From Mycolicibacter heraklionensis (lineage in GTDB: Bacteria; Actinomycetota; Actinomycetes; Mycobacteriales; Mycobacteriaceae), in NCBI GenBank assembly GCA_001673575.1, contig LZME01000086.1:1-64000 (forward strand): a DNA stretch of 64,000 nt. The letters run 5' to 3'. The stretch's first letter is position 1; each line of letters opens with the position of its first letter. The translations under genes were made by a program, and so were the position numbers. This document shows positions 34,832-43,790 of this stretch, in pieces. The notes below the pieces were generated by a model. That model made no database searches, was not told the DNA's origin, and was given only the letters and a program-made list of their open reading frames with translations.

Positions 34832-35889
34832 GCATTGGTTCCGACAAACAGGTACTCGGACACGTCGCGGCGGGTGGCCGCCGAGTGCGTTCCAAAGCTG
34901 TACTTGTGGTCGACGGCGATTTTCCGGACGTCAGTCTTCACCTTGCCGAGCAAGTCGACGATCCGGCTGGCATCGGGAAGCGCGTTCGAAGAGTAGGACA
35001 GCACGATCGCGCCCGCATCCTCGAACCGCTCAAAGGTCCGCAGTAGCGCGTCCTCGATCGTGCGCTTGTAGGCAAACGGGGTGAATCGCTTGGCTATCTT
35101 CTTGGTCTTTGTCTCTTCCATGATCGTGACATCGCGCCAGTAGACGCTTAGTCCTTCGAGGAAGTGATACCGCTTCATGTAGTCGGCGTCGTCCCGCGGC
35201 GGCGCGTAGGGCGGGTCCAGATACACCAGGTCCGGGGTCTCGACGTCCAGGTCGAAGATATCGCCGGTGACCGTGCGGCTCTTGCCTCCGTTACTGAACA
35301 CGACGGCGTTGTACTCCGCGGCAGCACGACGAAAATGCTCCCGCAGCGTCATGCGGAGATCACGGCGGCCGTCAGCGTACTTGCTGGAGTCGGTGAAGGT
35401 GAACACCCCGCGAGGTTGGCGTCGAGCAGCGGAGAGCACCAGCGCGGAGATCGCGATGTCTCGCTTGAATCCGGTCAGCTGATCGATGTGCGACCACGCC
35501 GAATCGAGGAACGCACGATCCTCCGGGGTGTAGTAGAGCCCGTCGAACTTGGTCTGGATGAAGTCACGGTCATCGGCCGCCGGTCCGCAGATCAGGTCAA
35601 TGTCCGCAGCGGTGAGTCGCACAGACGAGTTAGCAACAGTCGCCCGGGTGATCATGCCGGGGAACGCGAGAAAATCGTTGCTCGTGACCGAGAACCCTTG
35701 TGCCTTTAACAGGTACGAGACCACCCCAGAACCGGAGAACGCATCGATGGCCGTTTCGCCGCCAAGATCGGCAAACAACCGCTCCAGGTGCGGCAACAGT
35801 TGGTATTTCGAGCCCATGTAGCGCAGCCGCGGAAACCTCTGGGCCCGTTCAAGAACCTCGGCCGTCGTTACCGACCTCGACTGCGTCAT
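34828..35889 (-). CDS. DNA adenine-N6 methyltransferase (D12/Dam class)
   Basis: A 353-residue alpha-group m6A methylase. RYMGSKYQLLPHL (residues ~23-35) is motif X, DAFSGSGVVSYLL (~49-61) motif I for SAM, SNDFLAFPG motif II, and YLDPPY (~223-228) the catalytic DPPY. The region between is the target recognition domain. ATG 35889 is preferred over the ATG at 35910 because the protein then starts as relatives do. It overlaps the nuclease gene (ATGA), so the methylase is made first. The cassette has a relaxed codon bias and is bounded by a 51-bp direct repeat, indicating recent gain. Confidence 0.9.
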   Translation of the reverse strand: MTQSRSVTTAEVLERAQRFPRLRYMGSKYQLLPHLERLFADLGGETAIDAFSGSGVVSYLLKAQGFSVTSNDFLAFPGMITRATVANSSVRLTAADIDLICGPAADDRDFIQTKFDGLYYTPEDRAFLDSAWSHIDQLTGFKRDIAISALVLSAARRQPRGVFTFTDSSKYADGRRDLRMTLREHFRRAAAEYNAVVFSNGGKSRTVTGDIFDLDVETPDLVYLDPPYAPPRDDADYMKRYHFLEGLSVYWRDVTIMEETKTKKIAKRFTPFAYKRTIEDALLRTFERFEDAGAIVLSYSSNALPDASRIVDLLGKVKTDVRKIAVDHKYSFGTHSAATRRDVSEYLFVGTNA

Positions 35890-35955
35890 GACGTCACCAT
35901 GACACAGCATTACGACAGTCCCCGGCAGGCCCGGTACGTGTCCGGCTCACGAACC

Positions 35956-36006
35956 CGCCGAGGCCTTCGGCGAGGTCATCGCCGCACTGCGGTGACCAGC
36001 GCCCAC
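35956..36006. repeat. 51-bp direct repeat, right copy
   Basis: It matches 33917-33967 at 48 of 51 positions and carries the 3' end and stop of the membrane-protein gene on the minus strand. In the inferred ancestor one copy served both convergent genes, whose coding ends overlapped. Confidence 0.9.
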
Positions 36007-36392
36007 ACCGAAAAGCCCAGCGCACCCACTACGGCGACGGCGCCGATGTAGAGGCCGTAGCCGGCGGTGATCGGCGCCGCGACGTTCAACCGGTAGTACC
36101 AGATGCCCAATGCAGCGATGACCGCAGAGTCCAGCACCGCGACCACCGCGGCCAGCCGGGTGAAGAGTTCCCGAGCCACCATCGCGCCGGCCACCAACAG
36201 AACGGAGGCGAGCAGCACGATCAGCTGGCCGACACCAAATCGGGGCGGCAGCGCGATGGCACCGGCGCTGCCGCCGATCGCGCTGGCATGCCCGCCGCCG
36301 TTGGCCGACGTGGTCAGCCACGGCAGCCATGCACTGGCCGACAGCAGGGCCGCGCACAGCGCAATCAGCCAACCGGGACGCGAGCGAGTCAT
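35976..36392 (-). CDS. Four-helix membrane protein of unknown function
   Basis: A 138-residue protein with four hydrophobic segments: LIALCAALLSASAWLPWL, VGQLIVLLASVLLVAGAMVA, LAAVVAVLDSAVIAALGIWYY, and LYIGAVAVVGALGFSVWALV. Between the first two is a Gly/Ser-rich extracytoplasmic loop. The last codons (VWALVTAVRR) lie in the duplicated 51-bp segment. It starts 9 bases from the ABC-F stop on the same strand, so it may be transcribed with the ABC-F gene. No family is assigned. Confidence 0.8.
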   Translation of the reverse strand: MTRSRPGWLIALCAALLSASAWLPWLTTSANGGGHASAIGGSAGAIALPPRFGVGQLIVLLASVLLVAGAMVARELFTRLAAVVAVLDSAVIAALGIWYYRLNVAAPITAGYGLYIGAVAVVGALGFSVWALVTAVRR

Positions 36393-36401
36393 GTTGTGAC
36401 A

Positions 36402-37988
36402 CTAGCTCGCATCAACCAGCACGCCGCTGCGTGGCATTGTCAACGTTCGCCTCAGGCCGAGCCGTGCCAGGAAGTCGTCGTCGTGACTCACCACGATGAA
36501 GGCTCCCCGATAGCCCTCCAGTGCGTCGACGAGCTGACCGACGCTGTCCAGATCGAGGTTGTTGGTCGGCTCGTCGAGCAGCAGCAGCTGCGGCGGTGGA
36601 TCGGCGAGCAGTAGTTGGGCCAGCGCGACGCGGAAGCGCTCACCACCGGACAGGGTGCCGATCGGCCGGGCCACACAGTCGGCGGTGAGCAGAAACCGGG
36701 CCAGTTGGGCCCGTACCGCCTGCGGCTGCCTGCCGGAGACCGCCGACACCGCGTCGAACGCCGACACCGCGTCGTCCAGGTGGTCCAGGCGTTGCGGCAG
36801 GTATCCGACCCGGTCGGTCAGCAGTCGCCCGGCATCGCCCGTCAGCAGCGCTTCCAGCAACGTCGTCTTGCCCACCCCGTTCGGGCCGTCCAGGGCGATG
36901 CGTTCCGGTCCCTGCACGATGATCGGTCCGTCGGCTCCCGGCAGCTCGGCCAGCCGGCGGCTGTTGGGCACCTCTGGATCGGGCAGGTCCACGCGAATGT
37001 GTTCCTCGCGACGGACCCGAGCGGATGCGGCGTCCAGATCGGCTTGGGCGTCACGGACCCGACCGTCAAGATGCCCGCGCAGCTTGCCCGCCGAAACCTG
37101 GGCATTGGCAGCGTTCTGGTTCATCACGATCTTCGCGGCACGCTTGTTCTGTTGGGCGACCTGGGCGCCCCGGTTGCGTCGGGCAAGTTTGGTCTCGGCT
37201 TCCACGCGCTGACGCTTCTCCACCTTGACCACCTGTTCCGCGGTGCGGGCAGCCGTCCGGGCGGCGGCCTGCTCGGCCTCCAGATGTGCCCGCCAGCCGC
37301 TGTAGGGGCCGCCGAATGTGGTGAGTCGCCCGTCGTAAAGCTCAGCGGTGCAGTCCATCTGCTCCAGCAGCGCGGTGTCATGGCTGGCCACGATGAGCGC
37401 ACCCGGCCACGTATCGACCAGGCGTGCCAGCCCGGTGCGCGCGGCGCGGTCCAGGTTGTTGGTCGGTTCGTCGAGCAGGGTGATCGGTGCGGCCGCCAGC
37501 CGCAGCCCGGTCAACGCCACCAGCATGACCTCCCCGCCGGACAGTTCGGCGACGCGGCGATCGAGGTCGCCCGAGGAAAACCCGATATCGCGCAGTGCCG
37601 CATCGGCGCGTGCTTCGATGTCCCAGTCGTCACCGACCACCTCGAAATGGGCCTCGGCGGCATCACCGCCTTCGATGGCCCGCAGGGCGGCGAGTCGATC
37701 GGCGACGCCGAGCAACTCGGCGATCGAGGCGTCGGTATCGAGGGTGAGCAGCTGCGGCAGGTAGGCCACCTGCCCGGCAGTGGTGATGTGCCCGGTTGTC
37801 GGCCGCAGTTGCCTGGCGATGAGCCGTAGCAGGGTGGATTTGCCGGCGCCGTTGGCGCCCACCAGGCCGGTGCGGCCGATGCCGAACGAGCCGGTGACGC
37901 CGACCAGCGCGGCACTGCCGTCGGGCCAGGTGAAGCCGACATCGGTCAGGGTGACGACAGCCTGAGAGTCAGAAGAAGGAAAGGACAT
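36402..37988 (-). CDS. ABC-F family ATPase, probable ribosome-protecting resistance factor
   Basis: A 528-residue protein with two ABC domains and no membrane segments. Domain 1: GLVGANGAGKSTLLRLIARQL, signature LSGGE, Walker B ITLLDEPTNNLD. A charged linker follows at residues ~235-330 (EKRQRVEAETKLARRNRGAQVAQQNKR), the ABC-F interdomain arm. Domain 2: ALDGPNGVGKTTLLEAL, LSGGERFRVALAQLLLADPP, LLLLDEPTNNLD. ABC-F proteins displace antibiotics from, or rescue, stalled ribosomes. The upstream leader contains a short ORF and an RBS-masking hairpin, typical of drug-inducible members, which supports a resistance role. Confidence 0.88.
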   Translation of the reverse strand: MSFPSSDSQAVVTLTDVGFTWPDGSAALVGVTGSFGIGRTGLVGANGAGKSTLLRLIARQLRPTTGHITTAGQVAYLPQLLTLDTDASIAELLGVADRLAALRAIEGGDAAEAHFEVVGDDWDIEARADAALRDIGFSSGDLDRRVAELSGGEVMLVALTGLRLAAAPITLLDEPTNNLDRAARTGLARLVDTWPGALIVASHDTALLEQMDCTAELYDGRLTTFGGPYSGWRAHLEAEQAAARTAARTAEQVVKVEKRQRVEAETKLARRNRGAQVAQQNKRAAKIVMNQNAANAQVSAGKLRGHLDGRVRDAQADLDAASARVRREEHIRVDLPDPEVPNSRRLAELPGADGPIIVQGPERIALDGPNGVGKTTLLEALLTGDAGRLLTDRVGYLPQRLDHLDDAVSAFDAVSAVSGRQPQAVRAQLARFLLTADCVARPIGTLSGGERFRVALAQLLLADPPPQLLLLDEPTNNLDLDSVGQLVDALEGYRGAFIVVSHDDDFLARLGLRRTLTMPRSGVLVDAS

Positions 37989-37990
37989 GG

Positions 37991-38031
37991 GGTCTCCGGG
38001 AAGGTCAGCGGGAGCGCTGACAACCGGGACC
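37991..38031 (-). promoter_or_regulatory. Shine-Dalgarno-sequestering hairpin of the ABC-F mRNA
   Basis: In the minus-strand RNA an outer stem GGUCCCGG (38031-38024) pairs with CCGGAGACC (37999-37991) with one bulged A, covering the GGAG of the ABC-F gene. It encloses a perfect 7-bp stem GUCAGCG/CGCUGAC (38021-38015 with 38010-38004) and a CUCC loop. The structure should hold ABC-F translation off. Confidence 0.65.
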
Positions 38032-38054
38032 GGACTACGGCAACTCGGCGGTGG

Positions 38055-38096
38055 TCAGCGCGCGGACAGCGGCGTGAGACCGACGATGCCTGTCAT
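38055..38096 (-). CDS. 13-residue leader peptide upstream of the ABC-F gene
   Basis: The ORF MTGIVGLTPLSAR begins at ATG 38096 with AGGAGG 8 bases upstream and ends at a TGA inside CGCUGACC (38060-38053). That 8-base sequence is identical to the 3' arm of the downstream hairpin and can compete for its 5' arm. A ribosome stalled near the end of this peptide would therefore change the fold around the ABC-F start, as in translational attenuators of resistance genes. Confidence 0.6.
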   Translation of the reverse strand: MTGIVGLTPLSAR

Positions 38097-38126
38097 TCCA
38101 TGACCTCCTGTGCAGGGACGTCCGCC

Positions 38127-38156
38127 ACCCTAGCGGCGGGATGGCGCGGCGTGCAA
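38127..38156 (-). promoter_or_regulatory. Promoter of the leader/ABC-F transcript
   Basis: On the minus strand TTGCAC (38156-38151) and TAGGGT (38132-38127) are separated by 18 bases, a good match to a SigA-type promoter. The transcript would start about 30 bases before the leader-peptide ATG. The short AT stretch just upstream of the -35 might suit WhiB7, but this is only a suggestion. Confidence 0.5.
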
Positions 38157-38160
38157 CCGA

Positions 38161-38598
38161 TTAACTCGGCGCGAAAACCGCGACGAACTTGCGCAGCGAC
38201 TCGTTGATGTCGCCCTTGAGCGCGGCGGCCACCAGCATGCCGATCGGGCCGAACAGGGCCGGACCGCCCAGGTGTACGTCGAAACTGACCTTGGAGCCGT
38301 CGCCTTCCGGCGTGACCTTGGCGAGCAGCTTGATCTTGACCCCGCCCTTGCCGTCGCCGTTGAGGGTCATGCCGGTGGGCGGCTTGTAGTTCACGATCGT
38401 CCACCTGACCTTGTTGAGCATGCCCTTGACCTCGACGATCGACTCCAGCGTCGTGCCCTTTTCGAGGGTCTCGGGCAGCGCACTGCGCCATACCCGGTGA
38501 ATGGTCAGCCACTCTTTGTAGCGGGACAGATCCGAGGCGTGCGCCCAGGCCTCTTCGGGAGGCAGCGGGACGTCGATGGATCCGGAGAGCTTGGCCAT
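38161..38598 (-). CDS. Rv0910-family SRPBCC protein (annotated as TA toxin)
   Basis: A 145-residue SRPBCC protein nearly identical in pattern to M. tuberculosis Rv0910: MAKLSGSIDVPLPPEEAWAH, EWLTIHRVWRS, PTGMTLNGDGKGGVKIKLLAKV and SFDVHLGGPALFGPIGMLVAAAL. That protein is listed as the toxin of the Rv0909-Rv0910 pair, but its fold is ligand-binding and the toxin label is tentative. The small antitoxin gene that sits between ctpE and Rv0910 in M. tuberculosis is missing: only 26 bases separate the two genes here. ATG 38598 gives the family length; the frame to 38664 would run into ctpE. Confidence 0.88.
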   Translation of the reverse strand: MAKLSGSIDVPLPPEEAWAHASDLSRYKEWLTIHRVWRSALPETLEKGTTLESIVEVKGMLNKVRWTIVNYKPPTGMTLNGDGKGGVKIKLLAKVTPEGDGSKVSFDVHLGGPALFGPIGMLVAAALKGDINESLRKFVAVFAPS

Positions 38599-38624
38599 GT
38601 CGTGCTTTCCCCTTGTGTCGCGGT

Positions 38625-41039
38625 TTATCGCTGGGTCATTGTGGTCGTTGCCGACTCCCGCCACAACTTCGGCCGCTCACCGAGCATGCCGCCCCGGGCC
38701 CACCACATCGCCTCGATGGCGGCCGCGCCGAGCACGCCGATACCGAGCGCCTCCAACGTCAGCGCCACGTTGGAGGGGTCCAGCAGGAACTTCTCCCGGG
38801 TCAGTGGCATCGCGAAGATCGCCACGTAGGCCAACCCGCAGCTGATCACCAACAGCAGTCGCCACCATTGATAGGGCCGCGCCACCACCGCCAGCACCCA
38901 TCCGGCGGTGGTCAGCAAAGTGATCAACGCACTGGTGGAGGCCTGGATCTGCTGGACCGCGGTGGCTTCGCTGCCCCGGTAGGCCACCAGGTAGGACGCG
39001 AATGTGGCGATGCCCACCACCACGCCGGCCGGCAGCGCCCCGCTCATCACCCGCCGTACGAAGCCGGGGTGCGCCCGCTCATTGTTCGGTGCGAGCGACA
39101 GGACGAACGCGGGGATGCCGATGGTGAACCACGCCGCGACCGTGACATGGATCGGCTGGAACGGATACAGCAACGGCTTGGTGCCGAACAATGCCGACGC
39201 CAGGCCGACCAGCCCGACCAGCAGTGCGAGCAGCACGGAATACACCGTCTTGGTCAAAAACAGGTTCGCCACCCGCTCGATGTTGCCGATCACCCGGCGC
39301 CCCTCCCCCACCACGTAGGGCAGGGTGGCGAATTTGTTGTCCAACAACACGATCTGGGCCACCGAGCGAGCCGCTGAGCTGCCCGCCCCCATCGCGACAC
39401 CGATGTCGGCGTCCTTGAGTGCCAGCACATCGTTGACGCCGTCGCCGGTCATCGCCACCGTGTGGTCGCGCGCCTGCAAGGCGTGCACCATGGCCCGCTT
39501 CTGATCGGGGCGCACCCGGCCGAACACGGTGTGGTCCTCCAGCGCACCGGCCAGTCGGTCCGGTTCGGTGGGCAGCTTGCGGGCGTCCATCGCCTCTCCG
39601 GACAACCCCAGCTCCGCGGCCACCGCGCCCACCGACACCGCATTGTCGCCGGAGATGACCTTCACTGACACGTCCTGCGCGGCAAAATAATCCAGCGTCT
39701 CGCGGGCGTCCGGTCGCACCTTCTGCTCGAGCACCACCAGCGCCGCCGGAGTCACCTGTCCCGGCGCTTCAGGGTGGTCGACGGGTTGGTCGCAGATCCC
39801 CAGCAACAAGACACGCAGGCCGCGCGCCCCGATCCGTTCGGCCTGCGCGGCGGCCGCCGAGGACGGTTCGAGCAGGACATCGGGCGCCCCGATCACCCAG
39901 TTGCCGTGCTCGGAAAAGGAGACACCGCTCCATTTGGTGGCCGACTTGAACGGGGCGCAGGCGCTCGACGTCCAGCCCGGCGATGTCGGGAACGCCTCGG
40001 CGATGGCCTGGATGCTGGCGTTGGGGCGGGCGTCTTCGGCGGCCAGCGCGGCCAGCGCTTGGTGTACCGGAAGGCCTTCGGCGCCATCGAGTTCGGCGAC
40101 CTCCGACACCCGCATCCCGTTCTCGGTGAGGGTGCCGGTCTTGTCGGCGCAGACCACGTCGACGCGGGCCAGGCCTTCGATCGCGGGCAGTTCCTGCACC
40201 AGGCATTGCCGTTGCCCCAGCCGCACGACCCCGACCGCGAACGCCAGCGACGTCATCAGCACCAGACCCTCGGGAACCATCGGCACCAGGGCACCTACCA
40301 TCGCCAGCACCGATGCCCGCCAGCCCACGTCGGTGGTGAACAACTGCGTGTAGATGATCAGCAGGCCGGCCGGGATCAACAGGTAGGTGATGAATTTCAG
40401 GATCTGGTTGATACCGGTGCGCAGTTCGGATTTCACCAGGGTGAACTTGCTGGCCTCCTCAGCCAGTTTGGCGGCGTACGCCTCGCGACCCACCCGGGTG
40501 GCCCGGTAGGCGCCGCTGCCGGAGACCACGAAACTGCCCGACATCACCTGGTCGCCCAGGTCTTTACCGATCGGGTCGGCTTCACCGGTGAGCAGGGACT
40601 CGTCGACCTCCAGGTCGGATGACTCCAGAACCTCGCCGTCGACGACGATCTGGTCGCCGGGGCCCAGCTCGATGACGTCGTCGAGCACCACCTGCCCCGG
40701 CGGGAGCTGCTGCGTCCCGGAGTGTCTGCGCACCAACGGTTTCGCCTGGCCGACAATGGCCAGCTTGTCCAGCGTCTGTTTGGCCCGGATCTCCTGCACC
40801 ATTCCGATGACGCTGTTGAAGACGATGAGCAACCCGAACAGCCCATTGATCAGTGAGCCGGTGGTGAGCACGATGGCCAACAGCACACCCAGGATCGCGT
40901 TGATCCGGGTGAAGACGTTGGCTCGGATGATCTCGAGAACGCTGCGCGCGGCGCGGGCCGGGATGTCGTTGGTCTGGCCCTGCGCGCGCCGCTGGGCGAC
41001 TTGCGTGTCGGTGAGACCTGCGGTTCGCGCTGTCGTCAA
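38625..41039 (-). CDS. ctpE: P-type ATPase CtpE
   Basis: An 804-residue P-type ATPase closely matching mycobacterial CtpE. Motifs: actuator [12 protein letters not shown], membrane [21 protein letters not shown], phosphorylated Asp in [15 protein letters not shown], and hinge [22 protein letters not shown]. The C-terminus has six helices, including [15 protein letters not shown]. CtpE has been linked to calcium uptake and envelope integrity in mycobacteria. It starts at a TTG overlapping the beta-lactamase stop by 4 bases and is followed by the Rv0910-like gene, so the MBL, beta-lactamase, ctpE and Rv0910 genes form one co-directional run. Confidence 0.93.
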   Translation of the reverse strand: MTTARTAGLTDTQVAQRRAQGQTNDIPARAARSVLEIIRANVFTRINAILGVLLAIVLTTGSLINGLFGLLIVFNSVIGMVQEIRAKQTLDKLAIVGQAKPLVRRHSGTQQLPPGQVVLDDVIELGPGDQIVVDGEVLESSDLEVDESLLTGEADPIGKDLGDQVMSGSFVVSGSGAYRATRVGREAYAAKLAEEASKFTLVKSELRTGINQILKFITYLLIPAGLLIIYTQLFTTDVGWRASVLAMVGALVPMVPEGLVLMTSLAFAVGVVRLGQRQCLVQELPAIEGLARVDVVCADKTGTLTENGMRVSEVAELDGAEGLPVHQALAALAAEDARPNASIQAIAEAFPTSPGWTSSACAPFKSATKWSGVSFSEHGNWVIGAPDVLLEPSSAAAAQAERIGARGLRVLLLGICDQPVDHPEAPGQVTPAALVVLEQKVRPDARETLDYFAAQDVSVKVISGDNAVSVGAVAAELGLSGEAMDARKLPTEPDRLAGALEDHTVFGRVRPDQKRAMVHALQARDHTVAMTGDGVNDVLALKDADIGVAMGAGSSAARSVAQIVLLDNKFATLPYVVGEGRRVIGNIERVANLFLTKTVYSVLLALLVGLVGLASALFGTKPLLYPFQPIHVTVAAWFTIGIPAFVLSLAPNNERAHPGFVRRVMSGALPAGVVVGIATFASYLVAYRGSEATAVQQIQASTSALITLLTTAGWVLAVVARPYQWWRLLLVISCGLAYVAIFAMPLTREKFLLDPSNVALTLEALGIGVLGAAAIEAMWWARGGMLGERPKLWRESATTTMTQR

Positions 41040-42607
41040 CGGGTGAACCTTCCCAGCTTGTCGTGATCGAAGTACTCCAGCTGCACCGCGTCCTTGCTGA
41101 AGGTGGCTTTAGACACCGTTCCCTCCGCAGCGTTCTCGCCCTGCAGGGCGAAGGTGAAGGTGTCACCGTCGTAGTGGCTCAACCGGAATCGTTGGTGTTG
41201 CGGCCCGAGCGTCACATCGAGCGCACCATGGTCCTCGGTCACCGTGGCCGGTCCCCAATAGCTGTTGGCGTACTCCCCGACGTACTGCGACAGTGGCCGG
41301 GCGGGAGCCGGATGGGCCGGTGGTGGGGCACCCACCAGCGCGCCTTCGGGTTGCGACATCGGCGCCAGCGCCTGTCGGTACAGCGTCGGCCAGTTCTCCC
41401 GGATCTCGCCGTACTGGACCAGGTCCAGGAATTGGGCGATCAAGGTCTCGGGGACCCCGATCGGGGTGGCGTTGGTCAGCACCACGATTCCGACGTCCTG
41501 CGACGGCAGAGCCGAAAACGCGGTCGCGGCGCCCAGCAGGAAAGCGCCCGAGTGGCCGTACTGGGTGCGCCCCGATGAGGTGATCGACACGTTGAATCCC
41601 TCGCCGTAGAAGCCGGGCCGGGCGGTGCCGACCCCGGCGGGGGCACTGATCACCTGCGGCGTGATCGCGGGGAGCAACGCTTCGGGCGCGATGATCCGGG
41701 TGCCGTCGTGGCTGCCGTTGGCCAGCACCATCGCCAGCCAGCGGGCCATGTCGTTCACCGAGGAACTGACTCCCCCGGCCGGTGACTGGGCGTCCGGATT
41801 GCGTTGGTACCGCGGCTGATAACTGCCGTCGGTCTTGATATGGGTGAGTGCACGGTTGGGTCGGGCCAGAAAGTCCGCGTAGCGGGAGCTGGTCGAGGCC
41901 ATCCCCAGCGGCCGGTACAGCACGTCGGCCGACAGCTGCTCCCAGGGCACGCCGGCGCCGGCGGCCACCGCCTCGGCGGCGGCGGTCAGCCCGAAGTTGG
42001 TGTAGTCGTAGTTGCTACGGAACGGGGCCAGCGGCAGATATCTGAGCCGCTGCAGCACTTCCCGGCGGTCGTAGCCGAGGTCTTCGAGTCGGTCGCCGGC
42101 GTGATCGGGCAGCCCGGACCGATGGGCGTACAGGTCGGCCATGGTGACGTGGTCGGTGACGTAGGCGTCCGACAGGGCGAACCAGGGCAGCTGTGTCACC
42201 ACCGGGGTGTCCCAGGCGATGGTCCCCGCGCTGATCTGCTGTGCCACCACGGTGGCGCCGACGGGTTTGGACATCGAAGCCAGCTGGAACACCGTGTCGG
42301 CGTTGACCGCATTGTCCGGTCGGTCACCCTTGCGGGTATCGCGCACCCCAAAGCCTTTGGCGTACACGGTCTTCCCACCGTGGACGACCGCGACCGCCAG
42401 CCCGGGTATTCCGGTGCTGGCCATCAGGTCCTGCGCCAGGCCGTCGAGTTTGGCCACCGCGGCATCGACGCGTCCCGCGGGAATGTCGACGCCAGAAACC
42501 TCGTTGGGCGGGGTGTCGTGCTGCGCGGCCGGAGTCGCCGCCGGAGTGCACGCGCTCAAAGCAACGGCCAGCACAGTGGCCCCGGCCGTGGCCGCCCACC
42601 TGGTCAT
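41036..42607 (-). CDS. Class C beta-lactamase-family lipoprotein (Rv0907-like)
   Basis: A 523-residue serine hydrolase. The lipobox is ALSAC with lipidated Cys20. The nucleophile motif is SMSK in [14 protein letters not shown], and YTN in NYDYTNFG is the second active-site element of the penicillin-binding/AmpC fold. The C-terminal ~120 residues form a beta-barrel lipocalin-like domain. It could be a peptidase or esterase of the cell wall rather than a drug-hydrolysing enzyme. ATG 42607 was chosen for the clean signal; the open frame to 42802 is shadow. It follows the MBL gene by 4 bases. Confidence 0.9.
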   Translation of the reverse strand: MTRWAATAGATVLAVALSACTPAATPAAQHDTPPNEVSGVDIPAGRVDAAVAKLDGLAQDLMASTGIPGLAVAVVHGGKTVYAKGFGVRDTRKGDRPDNAVNADTVFQLASMSKPVGATVVAQQISAGTIAWDTPVVTQLPWFALSDAYVTDHVTMADLYAHRSGLPDHAGDRLEDLGYDRREVLQRLRYLPLAPFRSNYDYTNFGLTAAAEAVAAGAGVPWEQLSADVLYRPLGMASTSSRYADFLARPNRALTHIKTDGSYQPRYQRNPDAQSPAGGVSSSVNDMARWLAMVLANGSHDGTRIIAPEALLPAITPQVISAPAGVGTARPGFYGEGFNVSITSSGRTQYGHSGAFLLGAATAFSALPSQDVGIVVLTNATPIGVPETLIAQFLDLVQYGEIRENWPTLYRQALAPMSQPEGALVGAPPPAHPAPARPLSQYVGEYANSYWGPATVTEDHGALDVTLGPQHQRFRLSHYDGDTFTFALQGENAAEGTVSKATFSKDAVQLEYFDHDKLGRFTR

Positions 42608-42611
42608 GGCG

Positions 42612-43724
42612 CTAGAGCCTCCACCACGCCATAGGCGCGGCGGCGCCGGGCTGCACCCGGCCACCGGGCCTGGGCACTGCCGTCGATATCCCCGCGGCGT
42701 CGGCGGCGACCAGCAGCCGTTCGACCGGCTCGGCCCAGCGGTGCGGCGCCAACCGGAAGGTGCCCCAGTGAATCGGCACCAGCAGGCCCGACGGCGAGGC
42801 ATTCAAGTCGAGGTGCGCCTGAACCGCTTCCTCCGGGTTCATGTGGACGTCGGGCCAGGCGGTGTTGTAGGCCCCGATCGGCAACAGTGTGGCGTCGAAC
42901 GGGCCGTGCTGGGCGCCGATCGTGCTGAAGCTGCCGGTGTAGCCGCTGTCCCCGCCGAAGTAGACCCGGTGGCCGGGGCCGGCGATCACCCACGACGCCC
43001 ACAGGGTCTGGTTGCGGGTCAGGAATCGTCCGGAGAAATGCCGAGCCGGGGTGCAGGTCAGCGTCAGCTCGCCCAGCGTGGTGTTCTCGTCCCAGTCGAG
43101 TTCGATCACCCGCTCCGAGGGAATGCCCCACGCACGCAGGTGCGCTCCGACGCCCAACGGGACGATGAACGGCGCCCGCTGGCTGCGGGCGAGCGCGGTG
43201 ACGGTGTCGATGTCGAGGTGGTCGTAGTGGTCATGGCTGACGACGATCGCGTCGACCGCAGGCAGCGCCGCGAGTCCCACCGGCGGGGGGTGCAGCCGTC
43301 GCGGCCCGACCGCATCCGACGGCGAGCAGCGTTCACTCCAGACCGGGTCGGTCAGAACCCGATAGCCGTCGATCTCCACCAGTGCCGTCGCGTGTCCCAG
43401 CCAGGTGATCGCCAGCGGCTCGACGTCGACACTGAAGGCGGGCACCTCCAGCGGGATCGGCGCCGAGGGCCGTCGCCCGATGCGATCGGCGAACAGCTCA
43501 CGCACCATCAGCCGCTGCTGTTCCCGGTCCATATTGACCATTGCGGCGCGTTCGATGTTGTGGAAGACGCCGTCGCGGTAGTTGCTGGAGCGAGTGGCCA
43601 CCGCATTGATCGCGGTGGGTGCCGCGCCCAACGCGGCGGGCGTGCCGCGCAGCGCACGAAGCGTCCAGCCACCAGCGGCCAGCGACGCTGTGGTTCCCGC
43701 CAGTCGAAGTGCCCCACGCAGCAT
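42612..43724 (-). CDS. MBL-fold hydrolase, NAPE-PLD-like (Rv0906-like)
   Basis: A 370-residue metallo-beta-lactamase-fold protein. An N-terminal hydrophobic/Ala-rich segment (MLRGALRLAGTTASLAAGGW) could anchor it. The metal-binding HxHxDH is SHDHYDHLD, with later ligands in PARHFSGR, GGDSGYTGSF and PIHWGTF. The closest named relative by pattern is N-acyl-phosphatidylethanolamine phospholipase D; in mycobacteria this orthologue is Rv0906. ATG 43724 gives the length of that protein; the frame extends to 43775 without a clear ribosome-binding site. Phospholipid or acyl-amide cleavage is inferred. Confidence 0.88.
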   Translation of the reverse strand: MLRGALRLAGTTASLAAGGWTLRALRGTPAALGAAPTAINAVATRSSNYRDGVFHNIERAAMVNMDREQQRLMVRELFADRIGRRPSAPIPLEVPAFSVDVEPLAITWLGHATALVEIDGYRVLTDPVWSERCSPSDAVGPRRLHPPPVGLAALPAVDAIVVSHDHYDHLDIDTVTALARSQRAPFIVPLGVGAHLRAWGIPSERVIELDWDENTTLGELTLTCTPARHFSGRFLTRNQTLWASWVIAGPGHRVYFGGDSGYTGSFSTIGAQHGPFDATLLPIGAYNTAWPDVHMNPEEAVQAHLDLNASPSGLLVPIHWGTFRLAPHRWAEPVERLLVAADAAGISTAVPRPGGRVQPGAAAPMAWWRL

Positions 43725-43790
43725 GACGACGAGTCTATGGTGGCGACCCGCGGGCTCCGCCGCGTTTGCGGTCACCGCGCCGGTCCCTCG

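Noticed and set aside
33968..35955. Transposon carrying the restriction-modification genes
   Set aside because: There is no transposase and no terminal inverted repeat; the flanking repeats are 51 bp and derive from host coding sequence, unlike a transposon target duplication.
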